Part shown: positions 1 through 12,592 of the stretch, in pieces
Numbering within the stretch: position 1 is the first letter of the stretch
How the letters are laid out: each line of letters starts with the position of its first letter
Assembly (NCBI GenBank): GCA_013398295.1
Contig: VZSF01011185.1
Location: 1-64,000 of the forward strand
DNA from: Chionis minor
Lineage: Eukaryota > Chordata > Aves > Charadriiformes > Chionididae
Reading direction: 5' to 3'
DNA length: 64,000 bases
The notes under the pieces: generated by a model
Told to the model about the DNA's origin: nothing
Database searches by the model: none
Seen by the model: only the letters and a program-made list of their open reading frames with translations
Program-made: the position numbers and the translations under genes

Positions 1-20
1 AACCATTCTGTGATTCTGTA
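1..20 (+). mobile_element. CR1 LINE, extreme 3' tail cut by window edge
   Basis: The first 20 bases read 'aaccattctgtgattctgta'. This matches the end of avian CR1 elements, where 'aac..attctatgattct' closes the 3' UTR. The body of the element would lie upstream, outside the window. The piece is short, so the call rests only on the octamer-like ending, which recurs intact at 11,530-11,554 and 40,452-40,473. Confidence 0.6.
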
Positions 21-3000
21 CTTTCATTTCAGAGCACAAAGATTCCTGTGAAATGGAAATCCCAGATTTAACTCTTTTCTCAAGTAACTATGATATCTAC
101 ACATAGTTTACTTTCTAAAGAACTCTATGGTAAAAAGTGTCAGACTGATACTCTACCCTTCTTTTCTTTAATCTTTTCTTAACCCATAGGGCAGCTGCAG
201 GCACAGGTGTTCCTCTCAGGCAGTGCCGGTAACTCCAGCAACAATTGCACATATTCTGAAAAAAAGTAAAAGTAAAGTTTGTGGTTCAGCACATTAGTGC
301 TGTGGTTATTGCTCTATGGTTGAAGAGTCCTCTTTGTTACTTGCTTTCTTTTGGAGGAAAACACTAGGCCCTCACTGGGATTCCAAAGGTCTATTTAGAA
401 ATGTGTGAAGCACATAAATGCCCATTTTCCTCAAAGGTCCACTCATCACCAGGCTAACATTTAGCCAAAAGCCTCCTGCCAGAAAGGTAAGCAAATTAAT
501 CTGCTGAAAGGTTATCAGCTCCTCCTGTGCCTTTTTAAACCATTTTTCAAAACAATTCTCTTGAATATCAGCTAGTTGCCTGATTATTTCCATCTAGAAG
601 AACTCTGGAAGGACCATGACCATTGCATGAGTGGGGAAGGGATAGAGAACAGTGTGGAAAAAAGTCTCCACCACCCTGGTGCCTCCCAAGCAGCAGCCAG
701 AGGTAACTGAAAGCGCAAAGGCTGCTCTTTCTTACTAATCATCTTAGTACAAGGACAGAGGTGCAGGAGGACTTTCACCTGTGTCTCCATGTCCAAATCC
801 CCCCTAATTCACAGCCAGAGCTCCCAGATGCAGGAGCAACACTGACACATTTGCTTTCTGCAACTTGAGAAAAGTAGTTTGACTCCTGCATTTCATCTCC
901 CCCTCTCTACACAACAGGCTAATAATAACCTCCTCATCACTGCGCTGGGTTTACTGCATTAGTAGCTGCCAAACTTCTATAGAAGTATAAGGGGCTATTT
1001 AAGGGTACGTCTCTCTGGCACTGTGCAGAACAGTTTAAAAATACATATTCAGGAGAGTGTAATTAGGCCTATGCTCTACCCTGATAATGAGCACGAGGGA
1101 CACGGAGACCACCAGACAGAAGATTGCTCCTCACTAGCAGCACCCAAGGTTTCCAAACTGTGGTGAGCGAGTGAGTAACCCAAGTTCAACCACCTGCTCT
1201 GGAGCTCAGATACCACCTCCTTCCCTCTCCTGTGTCTCTCTAACACCCATCATGGCCCACTTTTGGCCTGTTTGTGACCTCTTTTCCATGCATTGTGAGC
1301 CAGCTCTGGACCTACCACAACGTGCAGTGCCTCCATGTTTTCTCAGGTGGCTTCCTTCATAGCCATCTTCAGTCTACGACCTTAAGAGCACAACACAGGA
1401 AAGCCAGAGGCACTGTTAGCAATCTGGGGAAAAGCATGACAGCAGGAAATAAAACTTACACATAGAAATAACTCTGTTCCAGAATGGTAACTGTGGAACA
1501 AGAATTTTAATTTGGACTCAGCAGTCCTCCACCTCCCTGTGCACTGCACACGTCCCTCATGCCTGGGGAAGTCACCGCAATCGCTACCACAGCCATAGCC
1601 CCCTCATTTCCAGCCGTTGGCTCTGCATCTTTTCTTTAATTAAGAGAACTAGCCAAAGGAAAATCATTACCATTTGACAGCATAAAAATGCCATTTTGAA
1701 GGCCTTTAAAATCCATTCAAGTGCTGCAGAAACCAGGGTCACTCACTGAACTGAAGCAAACAAGGCTGCAGCATAGAAATTAATTCATAGCAGAGGTTTC
1801 AGTAGCTGGAAACATTACTGGGAGGATCACACACCTGATATCATCCTTGTGCCCATTTTGTTTTACAGCTAGATCTGGTCTGTTTGGGTGTTTCTCTGTG
1901 TATTAGTGGGAGGATCAGAGGAATATTTGAATAGTCTCTGTTCTTGCAGTGCGCTTTAAATGGGGAAAAAGCCCAACATAACACATGCAGCAGCAAAATT
2001 TCTTTAGTTCACTTGCACATTGAATTTCCCTGATCATTGCAGCATTTTTCTATGTGCAATTCTGGCAGCAAAATGAAATAGCAGCAAGAGAGTAGGAAAG
2101 AAGAAGATAAAGTAGAGTGCATTAGGGAAAAGTTTAAATATAGGTCTTAATTTGGTATTTGGAACCAGATAACACAGTAGGAAGCAATTAGAAAGGCAGG
2201 GAGAAAAGAACATTTAGTTCATGTGTTGGTCTGCTTAGTACTAATCCCATGCACTTTTTTCTGTTCATATTAATCATCACATTGTAGTTACTGTGTTGTC
2301 CCTGTCCTGGGGCTCCTGATGCTCTCTGTTACTGCGGCAGCACTCCTTACCTCACAGCTTTTGTTTTTCTGGACAGGGTGGCTGCTGTCAAAAGGATGTG
2401 TCTTTTGCTGGAGACAGAGGATTTGGAAGGGTTTGATTTGAAATGAAACATCCAAGTTCAAATGATGAAACCTGTTATAATGGAAACTAAATTAGGATAA
2501 AATTCCCTTGCAAGCTTCCTTAAACTGATGCGTTCACAGTGATAACCAGACAAAGGTATGTCACTGCTGTGCTTCTGTCCTCAAAAACTGAGCTGCCACA
2601 TGAAGACTTAGCACAAGGGCACGACATAGTGCAAAAACGGAGATGAAAGGAGTTACTCCAGAGTTACCTTTAGTATTGTGAAGTATTTATAGCTTTAAAT
2701 CACTTTTAATTAACACCATCTGCCAAGAAGGTGGGAGCAATAGATCATCAGCAGTTTCAGGAATGAAAACACCTCACCACTGGATCTTCATCAGACCTGA
2801 GCGTGGTAAATGTAGACCTCAAGTGGTATGTGTACATTTAAGACAGGAATAAATCAATCAGTTTTGAGAATTTTGGCCATGTTTTCCTAGCCTGCTTTAA
2901 AACACTGTTGCAAAGCAGGTACTGGTTTGTTAAAGCGAAACATTAGATGGCTAAACACACAGCCATAACCTGCAAATGCAGCAAAGGGTTTAAGAGCCAC

Positions 3001-5538
3001 GTGTGTGTCCCCTCCACATGAAGTGCTAAGGCGCTCAGGGTATTTCATCCTACCCCTTCCAGTTAATCTGGACTTGAGGTATCTTCCTTAGATGGCACAA
3101 GGCACCTGATGAAAGTGCTCCTTCAATTAGGTCCACATCCAGAGCATTCCCATAAGTGCTCCAGTACCAAAATTGCACACTGAGAGTGCAAATACTACAT
3201 GTGAAGTCAGTCCATGGCACGAGATAATTTGGTTTCCAAGTAGGGAATGGCCCTTGCACCCACATAATAGTGGGAATCTTCATTCATGAAAACAACTGAG
3301 TGAGAAAAAGAAGCATTGATTTTACAGCATAGGTTACCAGAGGGAAAGGTAACCTGAATAACTGCCAGGGTGCAATAAAGAATCATGAAATCATTATGGG
3401 ATGATGATGATGAAATCATTCCAATTACATTATGGATGTAAATTTTCATCTTTTTTATTTCCTCTGTCTATTTGTGCCATTTCCCCTTTTTTTTGCTTTT
3501 CTAGCTCTGCAGTCCATTAGGCTGTGATCCTGCTACTCCCCCCTACAGAGTTGAGTGGGGATGTTGTAATCAGCATTTCAGACAGATGTTCACAAGGAAA
3601 TGCCAATGGATTTTAAAAAATCATATCAGTGACTGCAAAAGAGTCACTGTAAAGTGCTTGTAATCAGCATGACAATTATCTGCAATATAATTAAAGAAGA
3701 CAATCTCAAAGTACTTTTTTTGATGAATATAAACAGAAAAGTGTCATCCACAATAATTTCTCTGGTCTAAGATAAACCTTTGAATGCCCACAGTGCTTAA
3801 CCATACAATAGGCTCAATACATCCATCAGCATCATAGTCTGTACTCCGAAGTGATGTATAGGCAGTGGACTTTCACGCGCACAGGAGGCACAGGGACTGT
3901 TTGTGACATGGCAGTACCCAGAAGATCAGCATCCCACTGTGCTGTCACAGTAAGAATATACGTTAAGAGAGTCTAGGCAGCTAAGAAAGCATCAAATTAC
4001 AGGAAAAAGCACAGCACAGAGATGACTGACCTAGAGATCACGCAGCAAATTAACAGCAGAGTCAGGAAAATAATTATGTTTTTTTTACCACACAGGTCAA
4101 CTCACCAGGCTGCACCACCATCCAGGAGGTCTGGAGTAACACAGCCTAATCATCTTCCACACTAATAATGGGCAATGCTGAGCTGAGTATTGTTATGTGG
4201 CCTCCTAGAAATATAACTTGCCCATTTTTACGTGAAGTAAGGGTTCCCTTCCTTTGCCTTAAGAATTCCCCAGTATGCAAAAGTAACATGTCATTTCCTA
4301 CAGACACTTGAAAGCCTTCCTTTCACTCTCTGAAGCACTCATAAAGCAAGACGCAGCAAATCACACGTACCAAACCCACTTTTAACTAATCTCCTAACCC
4401 ACAAGCAGTAAGTCATTAGTAGGTCATTAACAATTGCACCATAGTTTTGAATAGCCGCATTAAGTAGCTATTCTGCTAGTTACTGTTAGTGGTAGCACAT
4501 GAGTTCAAATATTTCAAATGTCCTTTTAAAAACAAATATTTTTGCCATCTGTTCTTAACTGAGAGCATTCCCACATTCTCAAGGATGACACATCTTTGAC
4601 TTGAGAAGCTGAAGTATGACAACTTAAAAAATAAAGAAGTGACCTCTCTGAACTGCACTGCAACTTCAGCAATAAATGAAACCCCTCACTACTTGGTGTG
4701 TATAACCAAACAAAAGGCAAATGTGTCTTTAGTAGATAGCTTTTCCTTCCCATGCTGCTCCACTTTCTGCTTATAACTAGATGACAGTTTAGAATTGGTT
4801 TAGTTTATAAACCTACAGTAATATCAGTTTCACCTAACTTTAGTCAGGTATGTATGAGCTTGCCCTGAAGTCTCTTTGTAGCCAATGAAAAGAAATTGAA
4901 CATTTTGAGTTAAATTCTTCTGATCTGTTCTATACCTCTGTGAAGAGCCATGACTTAAATGCCTGAAGTGTCATGCCATCCCGAGGCATTGACAGCAACA
5001 ATGGCTGTTCAGGCCTGAGGAACTGCTAATCACACTGGTTGAGAGACCTGAAAAAATCCAGCTAGACAGCCTGGTGTTCTGTTGTGTAGAAACCAAGCTT
5101 CTGAGTGTGGTAAAAAAAAGGTTGCTATTTGTTAGACTCCAGGATATTGATAACACATCTTTTTAATATGAGGCTCAATTTTCCATTTCCTTGCTCAATG
5201 GTCTGCGCTAGAGCAATAAGCATGAACAAAGCCAAATTCAGCACAACTTGGCTCACTTCAACGGCTAGTTTTTTTTGCTCTTAACAAGATAAAAAGAACA
5301 CTTGCTTTTATCCCAAGGTTATTATAAATGCTGGAGACATGAAGCTTTGATCTAACACAGTTTTGTAGAAACTGCTGCAGTATTGTGAAATGTTGGCTTG
5401 TTTTCCTCTTTCAGATTTGTAGGAGCAGAATTTCTGTCGAGTACCTCAGTCAGGACTATGCTTGCAGAACTTCACCAAATTAAGGCGGTCAAGTGCAGGA
5501 TAAAGTTGATCAGAGAGGGCCACATGTAGAATGCCTAA
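21..5538. other. Unique AT-rich noncoding DNA, no gene seen
   Basis: No repeat family, exon or RNA gene is recognisable in this 5.5-kb stretch. Open frames are all under 81 codons and overlap on opposite strands. A short (GAT)n run lies near 3,401-3,412. Nothing suggests a promoter or CpG island. An exon with no recognisable family signature could still be missed by eye. Confidence 0.6.
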
Positions 5539-5738
5539 TTCCTTCACCCAAAAGGTTATCAAACATTGGAACAGGCTGCCCAGGAAAGCGGTGGAGTTGC
5601 CATCCCTGGAGGTATTTAAAAGATAGGTTGACACGGTACCCGGGGACATGGTTTAGTGGTAGACTTGGCAGTGTTAGGTTGATGGCTGGACTCAATGATC
5701 TTAAAGGTCTCTTTTAACCTAAGTGACTCTATGATTCC
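5539..5738 (+). mobile_element. CR1 LINE, 5'-truncated 3' end
   Basis: About 200 bp of CR1 3' end lies on the plus strand. It starts in the 'ggttatcaaacattggaacaggctgcc' region, continues through 'ccatccctggaggtatttaaaag' and 'ctcaatgatcttaaaggtct', and ends with a decayed 'gactctatgattcc' tail. CR1 inserts by target-primed reverse transcription and is usually truncated at the 5' end, so only the non-coding tail remains here. Open frames across it are fortuitous. Confidence 0.93.
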
Positions 5739-6026
5739 ATGTGGGCCAACCTTGACAGGGACATGTGCACCTCTTTAATAGCTGGTATCCAGTCCAGCTG
5801 GGTGATTTAGAGAAGGCAGGATGTTAGCACTCCAGGCAGACCAAGAAGAAACCTACTGCCTCAAAAGAATGGCCCACAAAGCTAAAGGGAGACAGCCTCC
5901 TTGCCAATTGCCTGGGTAGAAAGTTGGGTACCCCCTTCCCAGACTTTGTCGCTTTCTGTAGAGTGAGGAGTGGATGCATTGTAGGACATACTCCACTGTG
6001 TGCTGAGACCCTCATCGTCAGACTGG

Positions 6027-6035
6027 TATAAAAGG
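6027..6035 (+). promoter_or_regulatory. Isolated TATA-box match
   Basis: The sequence TATAAAAGG is a full match to the core TATA consensus. It lies about 290 bp after the CR1 tail that ends at 5,738. No exon, cap-site context or LTR boundary could be confirmed around it, so it may be chance or the core promoter of an unrecognised old LTR. Confidence 0.2.
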
Positions 6036-9000
6036 ACTAACACTGCTATGGATGCCTGGTGCTCTCCTGTGGCTGCAGGTGGTTTAACTCCCTGGGATGG
6101 CTCCTTGGCTTCCTGTGCTTATAGTTCAGCTTTACAGGAGATTTGTTTCTTTCTGTTCCTATGCCTCGCCCCTTAAAAATATAACTGGAACATTTCTAGC
6201 TCCTAGATTTCTTTCTGCTTTCCTTTAAGATTTGCCTGCAGTAATCCTGTCCCCTCTGAGCTCCTTCACTCTAAAAAAATGTAAAGTCTGTTTATGTCTT
6301 CATGCAGGTATTTCCATTTTCTGAGACCTATAGTCTCTTTCCACATCTTTGCTGCCTGGTACAAGGCAATCATCCCCATCTCCTGCATCTTTCCATTTCA
6401 CAACTACATTTACTTCATTTCACTTGTCTTAGGTGCATTGTTTTTATAATGAAGGAGTTATGGGTATTTGATTTATGACAATTTTCAAATAAATACTAAA
6501 TGGGAGGTGATTCATTACATGATAATCTTACATGTTAAACATGATATGGATGTGTAACATAGCAAGACAGAGATAATGAAGTCATAATCGGCTTTGAAAA
6601 TTAGGTTAGAAGAATAATGACTTTAAATGATTCCTACAATGAAACAGGAGAAAAGGTTGGTAAGGTGATTTACGCAAGAAAATGGTGATTACAGGAAGGA
6701 GACCTTCAAGAAGAAATAAAGGTGAGAGCAAACATTAGCAGATGTGATGGCAAACAACAAGAAAATTAGGGCACATGCTACCAAGAAATTGTAAGGCAGC
6801 CCAGCAGTATCAGCACTGAAAAAGACTTACCTGTGGAATAAAGTATAAAACTGAGAATTAGGGAGTTCTGGTTTCAATTATTTTTCTGCTTCTCTCTTGC
6901 AACTTATTTCACCTCCATTTCTACTTTCATTTAATAACTATTCTATTTCTTCAGCTTGCAAAAGACAATACATCTTCAGGGCTTTGCACAGATTTCAGCT
7001 CATACTTTTTTTTTTAGTGATCTACTGATTAGAAAGATCACCAGTCTTGTTTTGAAACCTCACATTCCTTGCTCTTTTCAACACAATTTGAATTTGCTGT
7101 TTAATATATGTGTCTTTTAGTTTGAATTTTTCTGATATCCTATTCTATTGGAACTTTTTGTGCTCTGATATATTAAAAAGCCTTACGATATTGCATAACA
7201 TTTCCCTGAGTAGGCTAATATGGATAATCATCAAAATGGAAGAAAAAAAAGTACTCTAAAGCCATTTTTATTTCATGTACTTGGAGAAGGAGCATGGTTT
7301 AGCAGCTAGTGGAGAGAGACAGACACTTCTACGTGACAATTTGTCCTACTGATTTAAGGTTGAACTCTGGAATTGATTGACTCTGTAAGGGACTTAAACC
7401 ACTGAATTGGAGTGGATGATCAAATTTTAAAATGGTGAGGATGAGATGCAATGAATCTTGACTTTACAGGAGGTAGGAGCTCACCTGTTCAAAGACATTA
7501 TGGGAATACATAATACACACATTTGAAATGTCTGAAAACAATATTAAGTAAGGATTGAAAAAAACTCCTGATAAAGAACTGAAAACAGCTCCTAATATAG
7601 AGTAAAAAATATCTAGCTGTCAAATTTTTGAATTTATATAAATCTGAGATAGATTTACAGTATAGAGTGATAGATTAGGAAACAGATACAGATAATGCAA
7701 TTATACTATGAGGTAAATAACTTTAACACATCTGAATTTATACATATGCAACATGATTGAATGCCATGACTTCTGAGAGACCTCCACGTTGCCACCAGTT
7801 TGGAAGTAATTGGAATCCAAGTGAATTATTTTGACAGATGGCACCAGATCCTGACAGATGGCAGCATAACTGAGCTAAATTCCAAATTTCAAAACCTAAT
7901 CACATATATGACAAGCTAATAGTTCAAGATACAAATGCACCCTAGAAGAAGGAAGAAACAGGGAGGGAGATAGCAATGGATTCTGCAATTTTAGGTAAAT
8001 GGAAGCAGATGTTGTCATTCTTTAAAAGGAGAAATTGCTATGGGTTTTCACCAGTGACATAGTGGACTTCACTTGGGCCTTTTGTCCAGCTGTCAGTTCT
8101 CATTTCTGCCTCACTGTCACTTTGCAGAGGGTCCCTGCAGCCCCGTGCCCTGATACTGTCTGAGCGTTTGACAGATACGCTGCTGATCATCGCTGTGCAT
8201 GCCACATGATATTTCACACCCCTACATCTGTCTTTTTCTGAAGGGTGTTATGGTGCTGAGTGGGTGTAAACTGAGAATAGAGTTAACTGGCTAGCTTATA
8301 TCATTGTTATAAGCCTCCCCTGGTAAAAATATTCTATCATATTTTGCTCTACTGATCCCAAGCTTTGCAAGTACTGTAGATGTTATTGGTATTACCACTT
8401 TTTCCCCTCTGCCTCTTAAAGCTGACCACAATGTTTGCAAAATTATATACAGAAGAGAACTTATTGTATATTGAAAGGTTTTTGCATTTGACTTTTTTTT
8501 GTAAATTTTTACTTGCAGTTTGAAATGTAGGTAACATTCTAATATTATTTGCCATGAGCATTTAAAGAAAGAGTCTTAGTCCAACTGAATGCACCTTTAA
8601 AAAAAGTCTTGCTAATAGCTTCATTGTGGAAGGTTCTTGTTTGAATTTGCTCAGTTCCAGGTTTGTGGTAAATCCTAATAGAGACCCCTGGGAAGTGAAG
8701 CCTGCACTTTCAATTTCTGGAAAAAAATACTTTCATAGTTCTAATTTTCTCAAACTTTCCCATTATTCATCAGCATATGAATCTCCTAACTGGGAAACTC
8801 TCAGATACCAATGGCTCTGGAAAAGGGGTATGAAGAGATGTGATGGAGTCATGGTGTCACCCCTTCTCTGCCTGCTGTGTGTGACTGAACATCTGTGAGT
8901 AAGGGACCAAGTAAAGATGTCTTCTCCACTAAAACCAGGTAGAAGGATCTCTTCTCCAGCCACAGAAATGCTAAAAAGAAAGATTACCTATTGGTGGTAT

Positions 9001-9301
9001 CAGAGGGGACAGTTGATATGGGCTACTGTTGGTCATTTTGTCTCATGGATCTATAAAAGCTGGTTATTCTATGACTGAAAAAGCTCTTCTGGCTGGGAAC
9101 ACTGGTAAAAAGTCAAAGGGACAAAGCTGGAGTTGGAGGAAAGCGAGGGCTTGAAGCACAGGTCAAATGGACAAATGGACAGCAGAAGTAAGAAATGGGC
9201 ACCAATTAGAATGAAAAAGTAGACATTTTGTAAAGGATACAATTATGATGTATCATGGAGCAAAGACGTATAGTGACCAGGAAGAAATTTAATGAGGAAA
9301 T

Positions 9302-9316
9302 AAAAAAAAAAAAAAA
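9302..9316 (+). repeat. Poly-A run
   Basis: An uninterrupted run of about 15 A's in AT-rich unique sequence. No retrocopy is recognisable upstream of it. Confidence 0.8.
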
Positions 9317-10206
9317 TCACAGGAAATGGTTTTAAAACTCTTTCTAGAAAAGTCTGTAGTATTGACATGGTGGTATAGAGCAAGTGAAGCCCTGATGATC
9401 CTCAGAGTACCCAGTGCCTCACTGTTTTTGCAGCTTGCAGATCTTTCCTGTCCTCAGGAGTACTTGAATTCCTAAAATTGTTAGCATTGGCTGAATAATT
9501 ACAAATACAAACTATGTTAGTATTTTTAAGAGTACCACTTCACAGGATCCAGTTCAATTTTCTTTCTATGCATAAGACAAAAAGCACACTGCCATTTAAC
9601 TAAGATACCACTTTCATGAAAAACAAGGAAGATGTTCTTCTCAGGCTTGGCTTAGTGCTGAAGCTTTTCTGTGGAATTGCTCTTAATGATTTAAGCATTC
9701 ACATTGACCTCATGAATTATTAAAGGATGGCTGCAAAATTGTACAGGGAATCGATGACAAGTCATCAATAACTAATTTAACAACACTATTTTGATAACTT
9801 CTTATCGTTTTGCTCAAAAAATTTAGGGGCAAAGAGGAAGCACATCATATATAAAAGTAAAGCAAAAAATTTACCGTTCGTATAATTGAAATCTTAAGAG
9901 TCTAATCTTTATTACTGCAGAACTACTTGTCACAGAAAAAGAAAGAGTAATAATGCATTTATGATAGTTATACACATAATTCTTAATTTCTACCCCTTTT
10001 CCTTGTGTTGCACTCGCCCTTCCTTTGCTCCTTTGGGTCCCACGGTTGGCAATGTTGGGCTGATGGGTGGGTGGGGTTGTTACAAACAGCTGTCAGCATC
10101 TGGAGTCCTTCACCAGGAGGAATATGATGGTCATGTTGATGATTTCTTCTTTGTCCCTGTAGAACTGGGGAGATTTTTATATGTTTGGTAATGTGTTCTC
10201 TCACCC

Positions 10207-10223
10207 TTTTTTTTTTTTTTTTT
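10207..10223 (+). repeat. Poly-T run
   Basis: A 17-base T homopolymer preceded by 'tcaccc' and followed by 'agtctg'. It resembles a polypyrimidine tract followed by AG, but no exon can be recognised after it. Confidence 0.8.
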
Positions 10224-10524
10224 AGTCTGAAACTTCATGATATATCTGAGTTTACTGTATATCGTCCTTTTTACATATGTTAGATACTGGCTTTTTATTC
10301 TCTTTATTACTAGTAAAGCCTATTTTGCCCAGGTCCAGGGCAGTCTTTTTAATTTTCTTTCCTGAGTTCTTTCTAGTGCAGGGTCTGCAGCATCAGCCTC
10401 TTATCATCCCTTACCTGCACTCGTCTACACTCCATCCTATTCTTCCACTTCTTGGGGCCTCTGCTATCATGTCAGGTCTGTATTTCTGTACTCTACATCC
10501 TTGTGTGAGAGGCATAAATATCTC

Positions 10525-10546
10525 TGTGGAATATAAATATTCCACA
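10525..10546. repeat. 22-bp quasi-palindrome
   Basis: Two perfect 10-base inverted arms (tgtggaatat / atattccaca) are separated by only two bases (aa). It is nearly a perfect palindrome and could extrude as a cruciform or bind a symmetric dimer. No family is recognised. Confidence 0.9.
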
Positions 10547-11365
10547 CAGAATAACTGCTTGTTACCACTGTCTATGCAAAACTGCAGTTACACCACACAA
10601 AGATATCAAAAGTAAAGCAAATCAGCCACAGACACTTAATCAATTAGAGAAATTACTGTTACAGCTAAATCAAGTCATACAAATTGCAGGCAGATCAGGC
10701 AAGTTTCGGACAGAGCAAACCTGCCAAACCTCAGTCCCGAGGCCCTGCAGACTCAATACAAGACATCTGGGTTGATGTTGGCAATAGCCATACGGTATCA
10801 CAGGGCTACATGGTCACACTACATGTCAAAGAGATGTTATATCAAAATAACTCAAATACACAATACACAAAATACTCAATACGCAAAATAATGTATAACT
10901 CGACAACACTGAATTTTCAAAGGAAAGCATGATTTCAGTTTCCTTTGGCCAAAATTCAAGTTTGCTTATTGAGGGATACCTTGTGTGCGTAAAATGGGTA
11001 AAAATGCCAGCCAGTCTTATAACCGGGATATGTTTTATGATGCAAACCTCTTCATATGACAAATTGCTTGAGGTAGCACACTGAGTTTCTTTACTGGAAA
11101 CATGAAAATCTCTCCTAAACATTTACTGTTGAGTTTTTGCAAGAATGATGTCTTGTTGGAGAATTAATCATAAAAAAGTGTCTGCTCTTAAAAAAGGAGG
11201 AGACAGATGTTTGTATCAAAGCACTGGTTTGTTTTGAAATAAACTAATTTATTCCTACTGTTCTTCATAGCACTGAGATGTGGATGTTTTTGTGAATCCT
11301 ATTGAGTCACAAAGAAGGAAGTATCCATCACTTTTGTGATTGAAGTATCCAGATGTAACTTTGAG

Positions 11366-11554
11366 AGGTACAATAAACATTGGAACAGGCTGTCCAGGGA
11401 AGTGGTGGAATCTCCATGCCTAGAGGTATTTAAAAGATGTGTAGATGTGGTGCTGAGGGACATGGTTTAGTGCCTTGGCAATTCTAAGTTAACAGTTGGA
11501 CTCAATGATCTTAAAGGTCTTTTCCAACTTAAACAATTCTATGATTCTATGATT
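11366..11554 (+). mobile_element. CR1 LINE, 5'-truncated 3' end
   Basis: About 190 bp of CR1 tail on the plus strand, from 'aaacattggaacaggctgtcc' through 'gagggacatggtttagtg' and 'ctcaatgatcttaaaggtct' to two clean copies of 'attctatg'. The intact terminal octamers and low divergence make this one of the clearest CR1 ends in the window. It has no coding capacity. Confidence 0.95.
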
Positions 11555-12372
11555 TTAACTATGGAGGAAGTTTTTGTCTGCCATATGCCTCATATTTGAG
11601 GTATACAGAGCACACCATTTCTGTGCTCCTTGAAGTATATAGCTGTTCTGCTGATTTTACTCTGCTGTATTTAGCTGGATAGACTTCTAGCTGATGTAGG
11701 ACACTATTAATCTTGCCCTAGGCATAATATTCTTATTCTCCCATATTTGGTCTTACCAAGAACAGAGCTCCTTGAAGACAGCTCTTCATCAAATAAATAG
11801 TATCTAAAATCCTTTCTTTTTATTTTTTTAATGTAGTTTGGCCCCAGCCTAGCCAGCTTTCATCTTTTTTATCTGTGGACCCTTTCTTTTGAGTGGGTCA
11901 CTTTCTCACTCGGTAATGCACTAGGTAATTTGGAGGCAAGTGGCGGACATAACAGTCAGTTAAGCCTAGGTTATCTTTATGTATATCATATTAAATGTGT
12001 ATAACTGGAGTTCGTGAAAGTACCATTTATTTTGTCCTCACTTCTTAATGTCCTTTATACTGTTTCATTGTACTCATTTTATATTGTGAATGGGATTTTT
12101 CCCTCTCCAAGCTGCTTCTATTCCTGGGCATAGTTTTTCCTAATAACATCTCCCATTGTCACAAAGACAGGCAGAATGTGAAATACATAATTTGTTAATT
12201 AATGAATGCTTTGTCTGTCAAATATTTAATAACAATAAATATATGAAGTCTAAGCAAATGTCCCAGAGTTTGTACTATTTTTCTAAGGGTTTACATCTGG
12301 AGTAACTAGCTATTATCTGACCTTCAGAAAAAGGGAGTATATATTTTATAAAATATTTCTATTTTAAAATAT
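11555..12372. other. Unique AT-rich noncoding DNA
   Basis: Nothing is recognisable as a gene or repeat family. The last 40 bases before the N at 12,373 are very AT-rich ('ttttataaaatatttctattttaaaatat'). Confidence 0.6.
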
Positions 12373-12373
12373 N
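12373..12373. other. Single unresolved base (N)
   Basis: A lone N lies between an AT-rich left flank and a more GC-rich right flank. Unlike the N's at 23,144 and 42,024, I see no duplicated flank here. It may be a minimal-length gap marker. Confidence 0.9.
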
Positions 12374-12591
12374 TGACCTGAAGTAGCCACTTGGGCTTAG
12401 TAAGGGCTGGGCTAATTTTGCTGGAAGAAATCATTTCCTTCAAGATGCTGTTTTGTAAGCAAGTGGGTGGGAACAGCATAGGCTGGGAGGTTGTTCGGCC
12501 ATCAGAGTAGCCTTTTGGGAGGTTAGCTGCAGATCAGGGAGGGAGGGAGGGAGGGAGGGAGGAAGGGAGGAAGGCGCCGCCGCTGTCAGGC
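12374..12591. other. GC-richer block bounded by two single N's
   Basis: This 218-bp block lies between N's at 12,373 and 12,592. It is noticeably richer in G and C than its neighbours. It contains the (GGGA)n run at 12,537-12,560 and the CpG-containing 'ggcgccgccgctg' close to its right edge. No coding content is recognised. It may be difficult-to-sequence DNA or a separately assembled piece. Confidence 0.7.
12537..12560 (+). repeat. (GGGA)6 microsatellite, G-quadruplex motif
   Basis: Six perfect GGGA units are followed by a degenerate 'ggaagggaggaagg' tail to about 12,574. Four or more GGG runs with one-base loops fit the classic G-quadruplex pattern on the plus strand. Such DNA often causes sequencing dropouts, which may explain the N at 12,592. 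Confidence 0.92.
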
Positions 12592-12592
12592 N
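12592..12592. other. Single unresolved base (N)
   Basis: A lone N directly follows the GC-rich 'gccgccgctgtcaggc'. It is probably a sequencing or assembly break linked to the adjacent G-rich repeat. Confidence 0.9.

Larger units (their letters stand above)
5739..11365. other. Unique noncoding DNA, no gene seen
   Basis: No coding exon is recognised. Points of note are a TATA-like box at 6,027-6,035, a 15-base A run at 9,302-9,316, a 17-base T run at 10,207-10,223 and a 22-bp quasi-palindrome at 10,525-10,546. A 12-bp word, 'tgacagatggca', occurs twice 20 bp apart near 7,832 and 7,852. The longest frame (10,277-10,615, 112 codons) has no recognisable domain and is judged to be chance. Confidence 0.55.
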
